From an uncultured Clostridia bacterium (GTDB lineage Bacteria > Bacillota > Clostridia > Christensenellales > Borkfalkiaceae), in the NCBI GenBank assembly GCA_947630705.1, contig CANRIK010000004.1, forward strand, positions 1-64,000: a DNA stretch of 64,000 bases, given 5' to 3'. Below are positions 47,517 to 56,745 of the stretch, piece by piece. Within the stretch, counting starts at the first letter, position 1. Every line of letters begins with the position of its first letter. Under the pieces are notes generated by a model. It searched no databases and had not been told where the DNA came from. It was given only the letters and a program-made list of their open reading frames with translations. The translations under genes and the position numbers were made by a program.

Positions 47517-48194
47517 ATGAGATTTCGCATGTTGAAAAGCTGTTCAGACCTTTGCGAGTTGATAGAAGAGGTGGGTTTTCTGCCGTTTTTCCGCAATCCC
47601 GTCTCCGGATTTTCCATTGAGGATTGCACTCCGCCCGAGCTCTGGTTCTCCGACGAGGCGGACGGCCCGTGGGAATGGAAGGGACCTGTAATAAGAGACC
47701 TTCACTGCGCTTACGGAAAATTCTATCGCGGCAAGGCCATGTATATATCCGAACGCTTTTTCGGGGATTTTTGCAATTTCCGACGGGACGGATACGATTA
47801 CGACGCCCGTATGGACGACGGGTTGGCGCGGCATGCGGACATTCCGATAATGCGCGAATTATGGCAGAGTCCCTCCGTCGTCTCGCGTGAACTCAAAACG
47901 CGCGTCTGCTTTACAAAGGAGAGAAAGCGCACTTTCGACGGTTCTTTGACGAGGTTGCAAATGCTCGGTTACATAAATATCGCCGATTTCGAGTACGCGC
48001 TCGACAGGTGCGGCAGACCCTACGGCTGGGGACTTGCGCGCTACACCACGCCGGAAGCGTTTTTCGGTGAAAATTTTCTCAAAGAGGCGTATAATACGGA
48101 CCCAACGGACTCCTATAAAAAACTTGAAAGTTATCTGCAAAGACTTTTGCCCGACGCAGGCGTATCGCAGATAGAGAATATTTTGAAAATCTGA
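47517..48194 (+). CDS. AlkZ-related protein (probable winged-helix)
   Basis: A 225-residue soluble protein. The N-terminal LIEEVGFLPFFRN, then PELWF-like, WEWKGPVIRD and YGKFYRGKAMYISERFF blocks resemble small proteins annotated AlkZ-related in Firmicutes. These are distant relatives of the HTH_42/AlkZ glycosylase family. The QSPSVVSRELKTRVCF and FDGSLTRLQMLGYI blocks look like helix-turn-helix elements. Glycosylase activity should not be assumed because AlkZ itself is much longer. There is no Shine-Dalgarno, and the ATG coincides with the expected transcript start. It is followed 14 bp later by a HAD-family gene, forming an operon. Confidence 0.6.
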   Translation: MRFRMLKSCSDLCELIEEVGFLPFFRNPVSGFSIEDCTPPELWFSDEADGPWEWKGPVIRDLHCAYGKFYRGKAMYISERFFGDFCNFRRDGYDYDARMDDGLARHADIPIMRELWQSPSVVSRELKTRVCFTKERKRTFDGSLTRLQMLGYINIADFEYALDRCGRPYGWGLARYTTPEAFFGENFLKEAYNTDPTDSYKKLESYLQRLLPDAGVSQIENILKI

Positions 48195-48208
48195 AAAGGT
48201 GAAGACAT

Positions 48209-49054
48209 ATGAAAAACCAACAAAAATCTCCGGTACTTGCCGTCTGTTACGATTTCGACAGAACTCTCTCGCCCGACAATATGCAGGCGCAGGGCTATAT
48301 ACAGTCCGTAGGTTACGACGTGGAACGCTTCTGGTCGGAGGCCAACTCTTTGGCGGCGGCAAACGATATGGACGGCAATCTGGCCTATATGTACAAGATG
48401 GTGGAGGAGGCGGAGGGCAATTTCGTATTGAACAAGAGCGCTCTTGCCCGTTACGGTTCGCGCGTCCGTCTGTTCGACGGCGTGGAGGAGTGGTTCGGTC
48501 TCGTCAACGAATACGGCGCAAGCCGCGGAGTGATTGTGGAACACTACATAATTTCTTCCGGACTAAAAGAGATGATAGAGGGCACGCCGATAGCCTCGGC
48601 GTTTAAGAAAATTTACGCGTCCTCCTTCTTTTTCAACTCTCGCGGAGTGGCGAAATGGCCGGCTCAAACGGTGAATTATACCAACAAGACGCAATTTCTT
48701 TTCAGAATAGAAAAGGGAGTGCTCGACGTGAACGACGACGCCGTAAACGATTATTTTCCTCCCGAAAAACTCCGCGTGCCATTCAGGAATATGGTCTATT
48801 TGGGCGACAGCGAAACCGATATCCCTTGCATGAAACTCGTAAACGGCAACGGCGGCCACTCGATAGGAGTATATGACCCCGACGGCGACAAATCCAAAGT
48901 TTTGAAGATGCTCCGCGAGAACAGAGTGCGCTACATAGCGCCTGCGGACTATCGCGAGGGCGGAGAGCTCTGCGCTCTTATGAAAAACATAATCGACCAG
49001 ACCGCGGCATACGAAAAACTCGAACAAAAGCACATAAGCGACAAATTCGATTGA
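48209..49054 (+). CDS. HAD-superfamily hydrolase
   Basis: A 281-residue cytoplasmic phosphatase-like protein. HAD motif I is YDFDRTLSP near residue 15, motif II is IISSGL, a Lys lies in the KWPAQTVNYTNKT segment, and motif IV is YLGDSETDIPCM. The long helical insert after motif I is a C1-type cap. The substrate is not evident. GAAAAGGTG precedes the ATG. It is cotranscribed with the AlkZ-related gene and ends before a strong terminator. Confidence 0.85.
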   Translation: MKNQQKSPVLAVCYDFDRTLSPDNMQAQGYIQSVGYDVERFWSEANSLAAANDMDGNLAYMYKMVEEAEGNFVLNKSALARYGSRVRLFDGVEEWFGLVNEYGASRGVIVEHYIISSGLKEMIEGTPIASAFKKIYASSFFFNSRGVAKWPAQTVNYTNKTQFLFRIEKGVLDVNDDAVNDYFPPEKLRVPFRNMVYLGDSETDIPCMKLVNGNGGHSIGVYDPDGDKSKVLKMLRENRVRYIAPADYREGGELCALMKNIIDQTAAYEKLEQKHISDKFD

Positions 49055-49081
49055 GCCGCGCCCGGATTCTGACAAAGAAAA

Positions 49082-49129
49082 CCCCCGACGGAGCTGCCTT
49101 CAAGACAGCTCCGTCGGGGGTCGTTTTTT
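49082..49129. terminator. Strong terminator between converging HAD and ktrA genes
   Basis: A 15-bp stem (49082-49096 with 49106-49120), 9-nt loop, then tcg and six T's on the plus side; the minus side reads into tttctttgtc. Confidence 0.85.
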
Positions 49130-49140
49130 AATTTATATAA

Positions 49141-49791
49141 TTACTTTGTTCTGTTTGCGAATTTTATAATCTCCTCGGTGTTTCCGAACACCACCATGTG
49201 GTCGCCGTCCTCGAATACGTAGTCGGCGGAGGGAGAGGGGAGAACTTTCTCTCCTTTTTTGATTGTCAGAACGTTCAATCCGTGACCTCTGGGGTTTACG
49301 TTGACTATGGATTTCTGATACCATTTTGCCGGTACTGCAATTTCGAAAATGGAGTATTCCGCGTCGAGTTCGATATAGTCGTAGACCTTTTCTGCGTTGA
49401 GCTTTACGGCAAGTTTTTCGGCGATATCCCTGTTCGGATAGACCACCTGATCGGCGCCTACTCTCAAAAGGAATTTGCGTTGAATGTCCGTGTCTGCGCG
49501 CGATACAACGTATTTCGCCCCCAAGTCTTTGAGGTTGGAAGTGATTTCAAGCGACGACTGAAAATCCTCGCCTATGGCGACGACGCAGACGTCGAAAGAG
49601 GGCACGTCAAGCGCCTGCAAAGTGTCGATATTCATACAGTTGCCGATCAGCGCGCCGGTATACTTCGGCGCGAGCATGTTTATAACGTCCTCGTCGCGGT
49701 CAACGATCATAACTTCGTCGCCCATATCGAGCAGATTTTCGCCGAGCAGCTGCCCGAATTTTCCAAGGCCGATAAGCAGTACAGATTTCAT
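49141..49791 (-). CDS. ktrA: Ktr potassium uptake regulatory subunit
   Basis: A 216-residue cytoplasmic RCK protein that gates KtrB. The Rossmann-fold N-terminal domain opens with VLLIGLGKFGQLLGENL (NAD/ATP-binding GxGxxG), then VDRDEDVI; the TrkA_C domain occupies about 130-216. In Firmicutes, KtrA binds ATP/ADP and often c-di-AMP at the C-terminal domain. It lies 39 bp after ktrB in the same operon, with AGGAATAAATG at its start. Confidence 0.92.
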   Translation of the reverse strand: MKSVLLIGLGKFGQLLGENLLDMGDEVMIVDRDEDVINMLAPKYTGALIGNCMNIDTLQALDVPSFDVCVVAIGEDFQSSLEITSNLKDLGAKYVVSRADTDIQRKFLLRVGADQVVYPNRDIAEKLAVKLNAEKVYDYIELDAEYSIFEIAVPAKWYQKSIVNVNPRGHGLNVLTIKKGEKVLPSPSADYVFEDGDHMVVFGNTEEIIKFANRTK

Positions 49792-49830
49792 TTATTCCTC
49801 CGAAAAAATCATTTAGAAAAGTTTTATTTG

Positions 49831-51180
49831 TCAGCCGATTAAAAGGGTGTCCACGGGATAGCGCATATCCGGATCTTTGTGTTTTTTTGCAAGCGCGAGC
49901 GCGAGAGTAAGTATTCCCACTCTTCCGGCGTACATGAGAATTATCAGAATGATAAGCGAAGCCACCGTGAGTTTTGGCGTAAGATTCATGGAGAGCCCCA
50001 CGGTTCCCAGCGCCGAAACACATTCGTAGAGCACCGTCTGGAAGTTTGCCGCGTCGCTGTGCTCTATGGCGCAGATCGAAAGCGAGGCAATAAATATGAA
50101 TATAAGGCAGGCGGCGAATATCGCAAGCGCCTGCGAGAGCACAGAATATTCAATGCGTTTTTTGCCTATATTTATGTCGCGCACGCCCCTGAAAACTCCC
50201 AACATACCCATGACTATTACGGCAAACGTGCCGACTTTAAGTCCGCCGGCAGTCGAGCCGGAGCTGCCGCCGATGAACATGAGTATAACGGTCAGGATAT
50301 AGCCGCTGTCGGAGAGCGTTTCGGGATCGGTCGTGAAAAATCCGGCCGTTCTGGGCGAAACCGAATTGAAGAAGGACAGCAAGAGTTTTTGCCAGAAGTT
50401 GTAGCCCTCGTAAGAGACGTTGTTCCATTCGAAGCCGAGATACATAAAGGTGGGCACAAACACCAGAATTCCGCTCGTTACAAGCACGACTTTTGTGTTG
50501 AGTTGGAACTTTTTGAATCTGAACCTGCAATTCAGAACGTCGCCCCATACGCAGAATCCCAAGCCTCCGATGATTATGAGAAAACAGATAGTAAGGCTGA
50601 CTACGGGGTCGGTAGCATACATTACGAGGGACGCGCTCCCCTCCGTAGCCAAAAGGTCGAATCCGGCGTTGCAGAAAGCGGAAACGGAGTGGAACACGGC
50701 GTAGTATATGCCCTGTCCCCAGCCGAAATCGGGTACGAATCTTGTGCAAAGCACTATCGTGCCCAGAGTCTCAAAAATGGCGGAGCCTATAAGAATCCGT
50801 TTGACAAGTCCGCGGATATCCGAAAACTTTTCGCCTCCGGCGCTCGTCATAAGCGCTCTGCGGCTGCCTATTCCCATGCCGCGGCCCAACAGCATTATTA
50901 TGCTCGAAACAAAGGTCATGAATCCCAGACCGCCGAGCTGTATTAGAAGGAGTATGATTATCTGCCCGTAGAGAGTCCAATGCACGCCCGTGGCATAGGG
51001 AGTGAGCCCCGTAACGCACGTGGCGCTGGTTGCCGTAAAAAGCGCGCCCACATAGTCTGTGCTTTCGCCCTCTCTTGTTGCAAACGGCAAAATGAGCAGA
51101 ACACTGCCGATTATTATTACGGCGAGATACCCGAGCGCGAGCGTCTGCCATATGGAGATTTTTTTCTTTTTGCCTTTCAT
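49831..51180 (-). CDS. ktrB: Ktr/Trk-type potassium channel subunit
   Basis: A 449-residue membrane protein with four repeated M1-P-M2 units. Selectivity-filter glycines appear in TCVTGLTP, FCNAGFDLL, RTAGFFTTD and ALGTVGLS-like segments. It passes K+ (with Na+ dependence in KtrAB) under KtrA control. No Shine-Dalgarno precedes the ATG, which is 13 nt after the -10 box, so translation is probably from a very short leader. This also rules out a c-di-AMP riboswitch upstream of the coding region. Confidence 0.92.
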   Translation of the reverse strand: MKGKKKKISIWQTLALGYLAVIIIGSVLLILPFATREGESTDYVGALFTATSATCVTGLTPYATGVHWTLYGQIIILLLIQLGGLGFMTFVSSIIMLLGRGMGIGSRRALMTSAGGEKFSDIRGLVKRILIGSAIFETLGTIVLCTRFVPDFGWGQGIYYAVFHSVSAFCNAGFDLLATEGSASLVMYATDPVVSLTICFLIIIGGLGFCVWGDVLNCRFRFKKFQLNTKVVLVTSGILVFVPTFMYLGFEWNNVSYEGYNFWQKLLLSFFNSVSPRTAGFFTTDPETLSDSGYILTVILMFIGGSSGSTAGGLKVGTFAVIVMGMLGVFRGVRDINIGKKRIEYSVLSQALAIFAACLIFIFIASLSICAIEHSDAANFQTVLYECVSALGTVGLSMNLTPKLTVASLIILIILMYAGRVGILTLALALAKKHKDPDMRYPVDTLLIG

Positions 51181-51193
51181 AAAATACAGGTTG

Positions 51194-51222
51194 ATTTTAC
51201 CACCCTTTTAATATATTGTCAA
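51194..51222 (-). promoter_or_regulatory. Promoter of ktrBA
   Basis: Minus strand: a perfect TTGACA (51217-51222), 17-bp spacer, TAAAAT (51194-51199). A GCGCG/CGCGC inverted repeat lies a few bases upstream (about 51228-51241). Confidence 0.75.
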
Positions 51223-51450
51223 GCGAGCGCGCGTTACGCGCAAAATATTTAAAGCAATCGCAAAACTACACATGCCTTCCGAAACATATGCGTTTTTGTC
51301 GATTTCAACTGCAATACACCTTTTGAGCCGCCTCTTGCATATGCTTTAATATCGCCCTTTTAAGGCGCACGCCTTGTTTTTTCGGATGTGCGCCGAGCGT
51401 TGCGGTTTTATGCCGTTTCATTCATATGATTTCAAAATGAAGTCAGTTAA

Positions 51451-51480
51451 ATGGCATGTATTACGGGCGAATCCTATTAT
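51451..51480 (+). promoter_or_regulatory. Possible promoter of glmM-glmS
   Basis: ATGGCA (51451-51456), 18-bp spacer, TATTAT (51475-51480): both boxes are imperfect. If used, transcription starts near 51487, downstream of the only in-frame ATG. Between 51223 and 51450 I see a stem at about 51364-51394 (GGCGCAC with GTGCGCC), three CATATG hexamers, and no gene or glmS ribozyme. Confidence 0.4.
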
Positions 51481-51500
51481 TCGGTTTTCGGAGGGTAAAA

Positions 51501-52850
51501 ACGGGTAAATATTTCGGTACCGACGGTTTCCGCGGCGAAGCCGGCGCAACAATTACCGCAGAGCAGGCCTTCAAGTGCGGCAGAGTTCTCGGCTGGTATT
51601 TCGGGGTCAACATGGGCCGCAAATGCCGCGCCGTAATAGGCAAGGACACAAGACTTTCCTCCTATATGCTCGAATACGCCCTTGCCGCCGGACTCACGGC
51701 GTCGGGAGGCGACGCCTACATTCTGCACGTGACCACAACTCCGTCCGTATCGTATCTTACAAGATGCGACGGCTTCGACTGCGGCATAATGATATCGGCA
51801 AGTCACAACGGCTACCGCGACAACGGGATAAAGCTGTTCGATTCCCGCGGCGAAAAACTGTCCGGAGGAGTTATAACTCTCATCGAAAAATATCTTGACG
51901 GCGATCTGCACCCCTTCGGAGGCGAAATAATGTCGGCGAGCGGCAAAAATATCGGGCGCACCGTAGACTACGTTTCCGGCAGAAACAGATACACGGGGTA
52001 TCTTATTTCTCTTTCCACGTGCTCCTATAAGGATTACAGAATAGGCATAGACGGAGCCAACGGCAGCGCCTTCAACCTTGCCCGTTCGGTGTTCGACGCG
52101 TTGGGCGCAAAGACATATCTCATAGGAGGCGAGCCCGACGGAACTAATATCAACGGCGGCGTGGGCTCCACGCATATCGACGCTTTGCAGAGGCTCGTAC
52201 TCGATAATTCCCTCGATATCGGCTTTGCCTTCGACGGCGACGCGGACAGATGTATTGCCGTGGATTCGCGCGGAGAAGTGATAACGGGCGACGAAATTTT
52301 ATATATTCTCGCCGATTTTCTCAAAAAAAGGGGCGAACTTTCCTCAAACAGAATAGTCTGCACTTCAATGAGCAACGGCGGATTGATAAAAAGTCTGAAA
52401 AACCGCGGCGTGGAATGTACGGTCTGCGACGTCGGCGACAGCAACGTCTGCCGCGCTATGCGACAGACGGGCGCCGTTCTCGGCGGCGAAAGAAGCGGAC
52501 ATATAGTCTTTTCGAAGTACGGCTCTACGGGCGACGGATTGGTCACCGCTATTCTGATTATGGAAGCGTTGATTTCATCCAATTCCACTCTTGCGGCGCT
52601 TTTAAAGGATTTCAAACCTCTTTCGCAGATAAATTGCAACATACCGTGCAACGACAAGCAGATTGCCATGTCGGGAGCCGAGGAGCTCGCCGCCGAACTC
52701 GCCGAGAGATTGAATTTGCGCATAATAGTCCGGCCGTCCGGAACGGAAAAACTTATCCGAGTCATGGCGGAGGGCGAGAGCAACGAAGCGTGCGCTCTCG
52801 CCTGCAAAACTCTCAACGAGAAAATAATAGCGAATTGCTCGAAATTTTGA
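51501..52850 (+). CDS. glmM: Phosphoglucosamine mutase (apparent ACG start)
   Basis: A 449-residue enzyme that interconverts glucosamine-6-phosphate and glucosamine-1-phosphate for UDP-GlcNAc and cell-wall synthesis. GKYFGTDGFRGEAG opens the protein, MISASHNGYRDNG carries the phosphoserine, FDGDADRCIAVD binds the metal and IVRPSGTEKLIRVMAEG the substrate phosphate. The family begins with Met-Gly-Lys-Tyr-Phe. Here that position is ACG (51501-51503), with GGAGGG five bases upstream and no ATG, GTG or TTG nearby in frame. The only in-frame ATG is at 51456, 15 codons upstream and before the Shine-Dalgarno. ACG initiation or a point error is likely. Confidence 0.88.
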   Translation, partial: TGKYFGTDGFRGEAGATITAEQAFKCGRVLGWYFGVNMGRKCRAVIGKDTRLSSYMLEYALAAGLTASGGDAYILHVTTTPSVSYLTRCDGFDCGIMISASHNGYRDNGIKLFDSRGEKLSGGVITLIEKYLDGDLHPFGGEIMSASGKNIGRTVDYVSGRNRYTGYLISLSTCSYKDYRIGIDGANGSAFNLARSVFDALGAKTYLIGGEPDGTNINGGVGSTHIDALQRLVLDNSLDIGFAFDGDADRCIAVDSRGEVITGDEILYILADFLKKRGELSSNRIVCTSMSNGGLIKSLKNRGVECTVCDVGDSNVCRAMRQTGAVLGGERSGHIVFSKYGSTGDGLVTAILIMEALISSNSTLAALLKDFKPLSQINCNIPCNDKQIAMSGAEELAAELAERLNLRIIVRPSGTEKLIRVMAEGESNEACALACKTLNEKIIANCSKF

Positions 52851-52870
52851 ATTAAAGCCGAGGTCTTTGA

Positions 52871-54640
52871 ATGTGCGGAATTGTAGGATATGCAGGCGGC
52901 GACAGCGCCGCGAAAATAATTTATGACGGACTTTTGAAACTTGAATACCGCGGATACGACTCCGCCGGAATAGCCGTCATGGAACAAGGAAAAATAACCG
53001 TGGCGAAAAGAGTCGGAAGGGTGCAGAAACTTGCCCCGTCCGTACAGATTTTGGAGGGGAACATAGGCATAGGCCACACGCGTTGGGCAACTCACGGCAA
53101 GCCGTCGGACGAAAACGCCCATCCCCACACTTCCGGAAAAATTACGGTCGTGCACAACGGAATAATAGAAAATTACGCCGAACTCAAATCGGAGCTTTCG
53201 GCCGAGGGCAGAATTTTTCTGTCGGAGACTGACAGCGAGGTGATTGCCGCTCTCATAGACAAATTTTACGACGGAGACCTTCTCAAAGCCGTAATAGATT
53301 GCGCACGTATGCTTAAAGGCTCATATGCGCTTCTTGCGATGTGTGAAGGAGAGGAGCGGATAGTGGCGGCGAAATACCGCTCGCCCGTAATATTGGGACT
53401 CGGCGGAAATGGCAACTTTGTCGTCAGCGACGAACCGGCTCTCGCCGGCAACTGCCCCGAGCTATGCGTCCTCGAAGACGGCGACTTCGCCGTGATAACT
53501 CCGCTATCCGTCGCTGTTTACGACAGCATGAAAAACCCCGTAATCAGAGCGGTGTATCCCGTTGCGGCAAAGGAACAGAGCATAGTTTTAAGGGGCTATC
53601 CGCACTATATGATAAAGGAGCTTTGGGAGTCTCCGTCGGCAGTGTCTCGGACGCTCTCCGAATTTGCGAAAGTGCAATACGGGGTCGAAAAATTGCTGAA
53701 AGACGCAAAAAAAATCATATTGACCGGCTGCGGAACGGCATATCACGCCGCGCTCGTCGGGAAGAGATATTTTTGCGAAATATGCAAAAAAAGCGCGGAG
53801 GCGGAGTACGCGGGAGAGCTGCGCTATGATATGCCCGTCATAGGATGCGGCACCGTACTTGTCGCAGTCACGCAGAGCGGCGAAACGGCGGACACGGTAG
53901 AGGCCGCGCGGCTGTATAAAAGTCTGAATGCAAAGGTGATAGCCGTGACAAACTGCCCTCATTCGGCCATAACCCGAATATCCGACGCTGTGGTTCCCGT
54001 GGCGGCCGGTCCGGAGATCTGCGTCGCCGCCACAAAGAGCTATTCGGCGCAGATAGCCGCCCTGCTTTCCATGGCTCTCGCCGTCGGCCGATCGCCCGAA
54101 TGCGAGGTCCTTAAAAGAGAGCTTCTCTCCGCTCCGTCAACCATATTGAAAACGCTTGAAGAAATCGACATATACGCACTTGCCGAAATGTGCGCGCGTT
54201 CTCGCGGAGTGTATTTTATGGGCAGGGGCATAGATTACGCGCTCGCCCTAGAAGCCAGCCTCAAACTCAAAGAAGTCAGTTATATCGCCGGTAGCGGTTA
54301 TCCGGCAAGCGAATTGAAGCACGGCGCTCTCGCTCTCATAGACGGCGGCACGCTGTCCGTATTTTTGATAAATGACGAAGCCCTCGCCTCAAAGAGCGCT
54401 AACGCCGTCGAACAGACGATTTCTCGCGGAGGCATGGTGTCGGTCATAACTTCTCTTCGTGAAGTTGGCGAACAGTTCTCCGGCAGAGCGGAGGTGATAA
54501 CCCTTCCCTCCTCAAACAGATATCTCTCGCCGTTTGCGGCGGCGGCAGCCGTTCAGTTTCTGGCCTATCGCACGGCGGTCACTCTCGGCAGAAATCCCGA
54601 TAAACCCCGTAACCTCGCAAAGAGCGTCACGGTTGAATAA
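52871..54640 (+). CDS. glmS: Glutamine-fructose-6-phosphate aminotransferase (isomerising)
   Basis: A 589-residue enzyme that makes glucosamine-6-phosphate from fructose-6-phosphate and glutamine. Cys2 (MCGIVGYAG) is the glutaminase nucleophile, with LEYRGYDSAG, GHTRWATHGKPSDENAHPH and HNGIIENY in the N-terminal domain. Two SIS isomerase domains follow (TGCGTAYHAALVGKR, VTQSGETADT; then MGRGIDYALALEASLKLKE), with the C-terminal NLAKSVTVE. It lies 20 bp after glmM, so the two steps to GlcN-1-P are made together. No glmS ribozyme is visible before either gene. Confidence 0.96.
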   Translation: MCGIVGYAGGDSAAKIIYDGLLKLEYRGYDSAGIAVMEQGKITVAKRVGRVQKLAPSVQILEGNIGIGHTRWATHGKPSDENAHPHTSGKITVVHNGIIENYAELKSELSAEGRIFLSETDSEVIAALIDKFYDGDLLKAVIDCARMLKGSYALLAMCEGEERIVAAKYRSPVILGLGGNGNFVVSDEPALAGNCPELCVLEDGDFAVITPLSVAVYDSMKNPVIRAVYPVAAKEQSIVLRGYPHYMIKELWESPSAVSRTLSEFAKVQYGVEKLLKDAKKIILTGCGTAYHAALVGKRYFCEICKKSAEAEYAGELRYDMPVIGCGTVLVAVTQSGETADTVEAARLYKSLNAKVIAVTNCPHSAITRISDAVVPVAAGPEICVAATKSYSAQIAALLSMALAVGRSPECEVLKRELLSAPSTILKTLEEIDIYALAEMCARSRGVYFMGRGIDYALALEASLKLKEVSYIAGSGYPASELKHGALALIDGGTLSVFLINDEALASKSANAVEQTISRGGMVSVITSLREVGEQFSGRAEVITLPSSNRYLSPFAAAAAVQFLAYRTAVTLGRNPDKPRNLAKSVTVE

Positions 54641-54642
54641 GA

Positions 54643-54675
54643 GAGCGGCGAGGATGCAGTTCATCCTCGCCGCTC
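54643..54675. terminator. Bidirectional terminator between glmS and sdaA
   Basis: A 14-bp perfect stem (54643-54656 with 54662-54675) and 5-nt loop between converging genes; T-tracts are weak. Confidence 0.6.
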
Positions 54676-54717
54676 TTGATGTATGTAAACTTGTCATACG
54701 TAAATCGGTATGAAATT

Positions 54718-55932
54718 TTATGTGCGCTTGCGGTAATGCGTGGCAAGTCCTCCGGAGGCCGTTTCGCGATAATTTCCCAAAAGGTCTTTGCCCGTCGCGT
54801 ACATCGTTTCCACAACGGTGTCGAAGGATATCTTCCTCGAATCCGCAAGAAAGTCCGCAAGAGACAGCGCGTTTATGGCGCGCATGGCGGCAACCGCGTT
54901 TCTCTCTATGCAGGGTATCTGCACGAGTCCGCCGATGGGGTCGCACGTCAGCCCGAGATGGTGCTCCATGGCCACTTCCGCGGCGTATTCTATCTGGTCG
55001 AGCCCCATTTCGAACAGCTCCGCAAGCGCCGCCGCCGCCATGGAACAGGCCGTGCCTATTTCCGCCTGACAGCCGCATTCCGCGCCGCTTATGGAGGCGT
55101 TTTGCTTTATTATGTTGCCTATGAGCCCTCCCACGGCGAGAGCTTTAACTATCTCTCCGTCCGAAAAACCTCTCGTCTCCTGCATGTATTTTAGAACAGC
55201 CGGAACCACTCCGCAGGCTCCGCACGTCGGCGCGGTGACTATGATTCCTCCCGAAGCGTTCTGTTCGCTTGTCGCAAACGCATATGAACATACGAGCCTG
55301 TTTTCACGCGTCTGCGCGGATTCGTCTATATGCCTCTGGTGATAAAGATATTGCGCGCGTCTCTCCGTTTCCAAGCCCCCGGGCAGTATGCCGGAACAGG
55401 TGAGCCCCTCGTGAATGGTGACCTTCATTCTGTCCCAAATTTTTCCGAGGTAGTAAAAGATATCCTTGCCCTCGCATTCCTCGACGTACTGCCAAAGCCT
55501 TATGTTTTTAGATTTGCAGTAGGCCGCTATCGCCGTAAAAGTGGTGAGGGGATATATGTCGTCGGGCGGATACTTTTCTCCGCCGGAATCTCCTTCGAGT
55601 ATGATGGTGCCTCCGCCAACGCTGTAAACGCGCTGTTTTATCAGAAGTTTGCCGGCTTTGAACATTTCAACGTCGAGAGTGTTCGGGTGTACGGGACAAG
55701 CCGATACGGTATCGAACGCCACCTCGCATTCGAGGGGCGCCGCGGTTTTGAGAATTACGTTGTCCGTTCCGTGTCCCTTGCCCGTCATCGCAAGCGAACC
55801 GTAGAGCGTAACTTTGATTCTGTCCGCTTCGGGGAAGCGCTCCTTCATAAGTTTTATCGCCCTTTCGGGGCCTATCGTGTGCGAGCTCGAAGGTCCGCGC
55901 CCTATCTTGTAAAGTTCCCTTAAAGTCTGCAT
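54718..55932 (-). CDS. L-serine ammonia-lyase, Fe-S dependent, single chain
   Basis: A 404-residue serine dehydratase that deaminates L-serine to pyruvate with an oxygen-sensitive 4Fe-4S cluster. The N-terminal beta-domain has GPSSSHTIGPERA; the C-terminal alpha-domain has TAPTCGACGVVPA, ISGAECGCQAEIGTACSMAAAA and MEHHLGLTCDPIGGLVQIPCIERNA, which include the cluster cysteines. This is the fused (one-protein) type. It follows the tyrosine phosphatase gene by 9 bp on the same strand, with AGAGGC before the ATG. Confidence 0.93.
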   Translation of the reverse strand: MQTLRELYKIGRGPSSSHTIGPERAIKLMKERFPEADRIKVTLYGSLAMTGKGHGTDNVILKTAAPLECEVAFDTVSACPVHPNTLDVEMFKAGKLLIKQRVYSVGGGTIILEGDSGGEKYPPDDIYPLTTFTAIAAYCKSKNIRLWQYVEECEGKDIFYYLGKIWDRMKVTIHEGLTCSGILPGGLETERRAQYLYHQRHIDESAQTRENRLVCSYAFATSEQNASGGIIVTAPTCGACGVVPAVLKYMQETRGFSDGEIVKALAVGGLIGNIIKQNASISGAECGCQAEIGTACSMAAAALAELFEMGLDQIEYAAEVAMEHHLGLTCDPIGGLVQIPCIERNAVAAMRAINALSLADFLADSRKISFDTVVETMYATGKDLLGNYRETASGGLATHYRKRT

Positions 55933-55941
55933 AAAAAGCCT

Positions 55942-56739
55942 CTATTCAAGATATTTGTCCTTAATGGCAAGGAGCTGTTCCTCCGTCATTCCCAATCCGT
56001 TCTTCATGTAGTCGGAGATCGTGCCGTACTTTTCCTCTATTTCGTCCATGAGCTGTGAAATATATTGAGGCTTCGGCAGCATCTGCGCATACAGCAAATG
56101 CTTGAATTTAAGGGAAATGGGGGAGCAGATAAGTCCGAATTTCTGCCAGTATCTCCTTCGGCGCTGTAACCTGTAACTTAACATGTAGTCGTCGATTATG
56201 GTCTGTCTGTCTGCGCCGAGAACGGAAAGGAGCAACATTGCGATTATTCCCGTTCTGTCCGTGCCCGAGTTGCAGTGGAACAGAATACAGCGCTCCTCGG
56301 CGGCAATCAAATCGAAGATTTTTTTAAGCGTCGCCTTTGACTGTTCCTCGAATGCAATATAGCTGTACATGGCGTGCATGAAATTTTCGTATGTTCCGAA
56401 ATCCTTTTTGACACGCTTGCTCTGCGCGTACATTTCGGTGGACATGTGCTTTGCCGCGGTCTGTTCGGGAGGAGCCGTCGGAATCAGCGTCAGGTAGTGA
56501 TATTCGACCCCTTTGAGTATAGTGGGCGGATTTTCGGCTATCTCCCTCGGCGTGCGCAAATCTATGATATTATCTATATCGAGCTCTTCGAGAGCTTTTA
56601 CGGTCTCCTCGGGAAGTTTGCTCAATCTTCCGCTGCGAATAACCTTTCCGCAACGCAGTTTTTTGCCGTCGGCAACGGGGATACCTCCCATGTCCCGAAT
56701 ATTTTTTGTCCTTTTCAGCTTTATAAGTTGATTTGTCAT
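55942..56739 (-). CDS. Tyrosine/dual-specificity phosphatase (Y_phosphatase3)
   Basis: A 265-residue cytoplasmic protein-tyrosine-phosphatase-fold enzyme. NIRDMGGIPVADGK and IIDLRTPREIAENP are the N-terminal family blocks, and the P-loop HCNSGTDRTGI supplies Cys, Asp and Arg (CX5R). Members act on phosphotyrosine or phosphoinositides. The promoter -10 lies 6 nt before the ATG and there is no Shine-Dalgarno, so the mRNA is probably leaderless. The serine dehydratase gene follows in the same operon. Confidence 0.88.
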   Translation of the reverse strand: MTNQLIKLKRTKNIRDMGGIPVADGKKLRCGKVIRSGRLSKLPEETVKALEELDIDNIIDLRTPREIAENPPTILKGVEYHYLTLIPTAPPEQTAAKHMSTEMYAQSKRVKKDFGTYENFMHAMYSYIAFEEQSKATLKKIFDLIAAEERCILFHCNSGTDRTGIIAMLLLSVLGADRQTIIDDYMLSYRLQRRRRYWQKFGLICSPISLKFKHLLYAQMLPKPQYISQLMDEIEEKYGTISDYMKNGLGMTEEQLLAIKDKYLE

Positions 56740-56745
56740 GCCTAT

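Noticed and set aside
51181-51222. c-di-AMP riboswitch controlling ktrBA
   Set aside because: The promoter lies directly before the start codon, leaving no room for a leader.
51181-51500. glmS ribozyme before glmM-glmS
   Set aside because: I find neither the conserved cleavage-site core nor the pseudoknot arrangement; only an unrelated hairpin at about 51364-51394.
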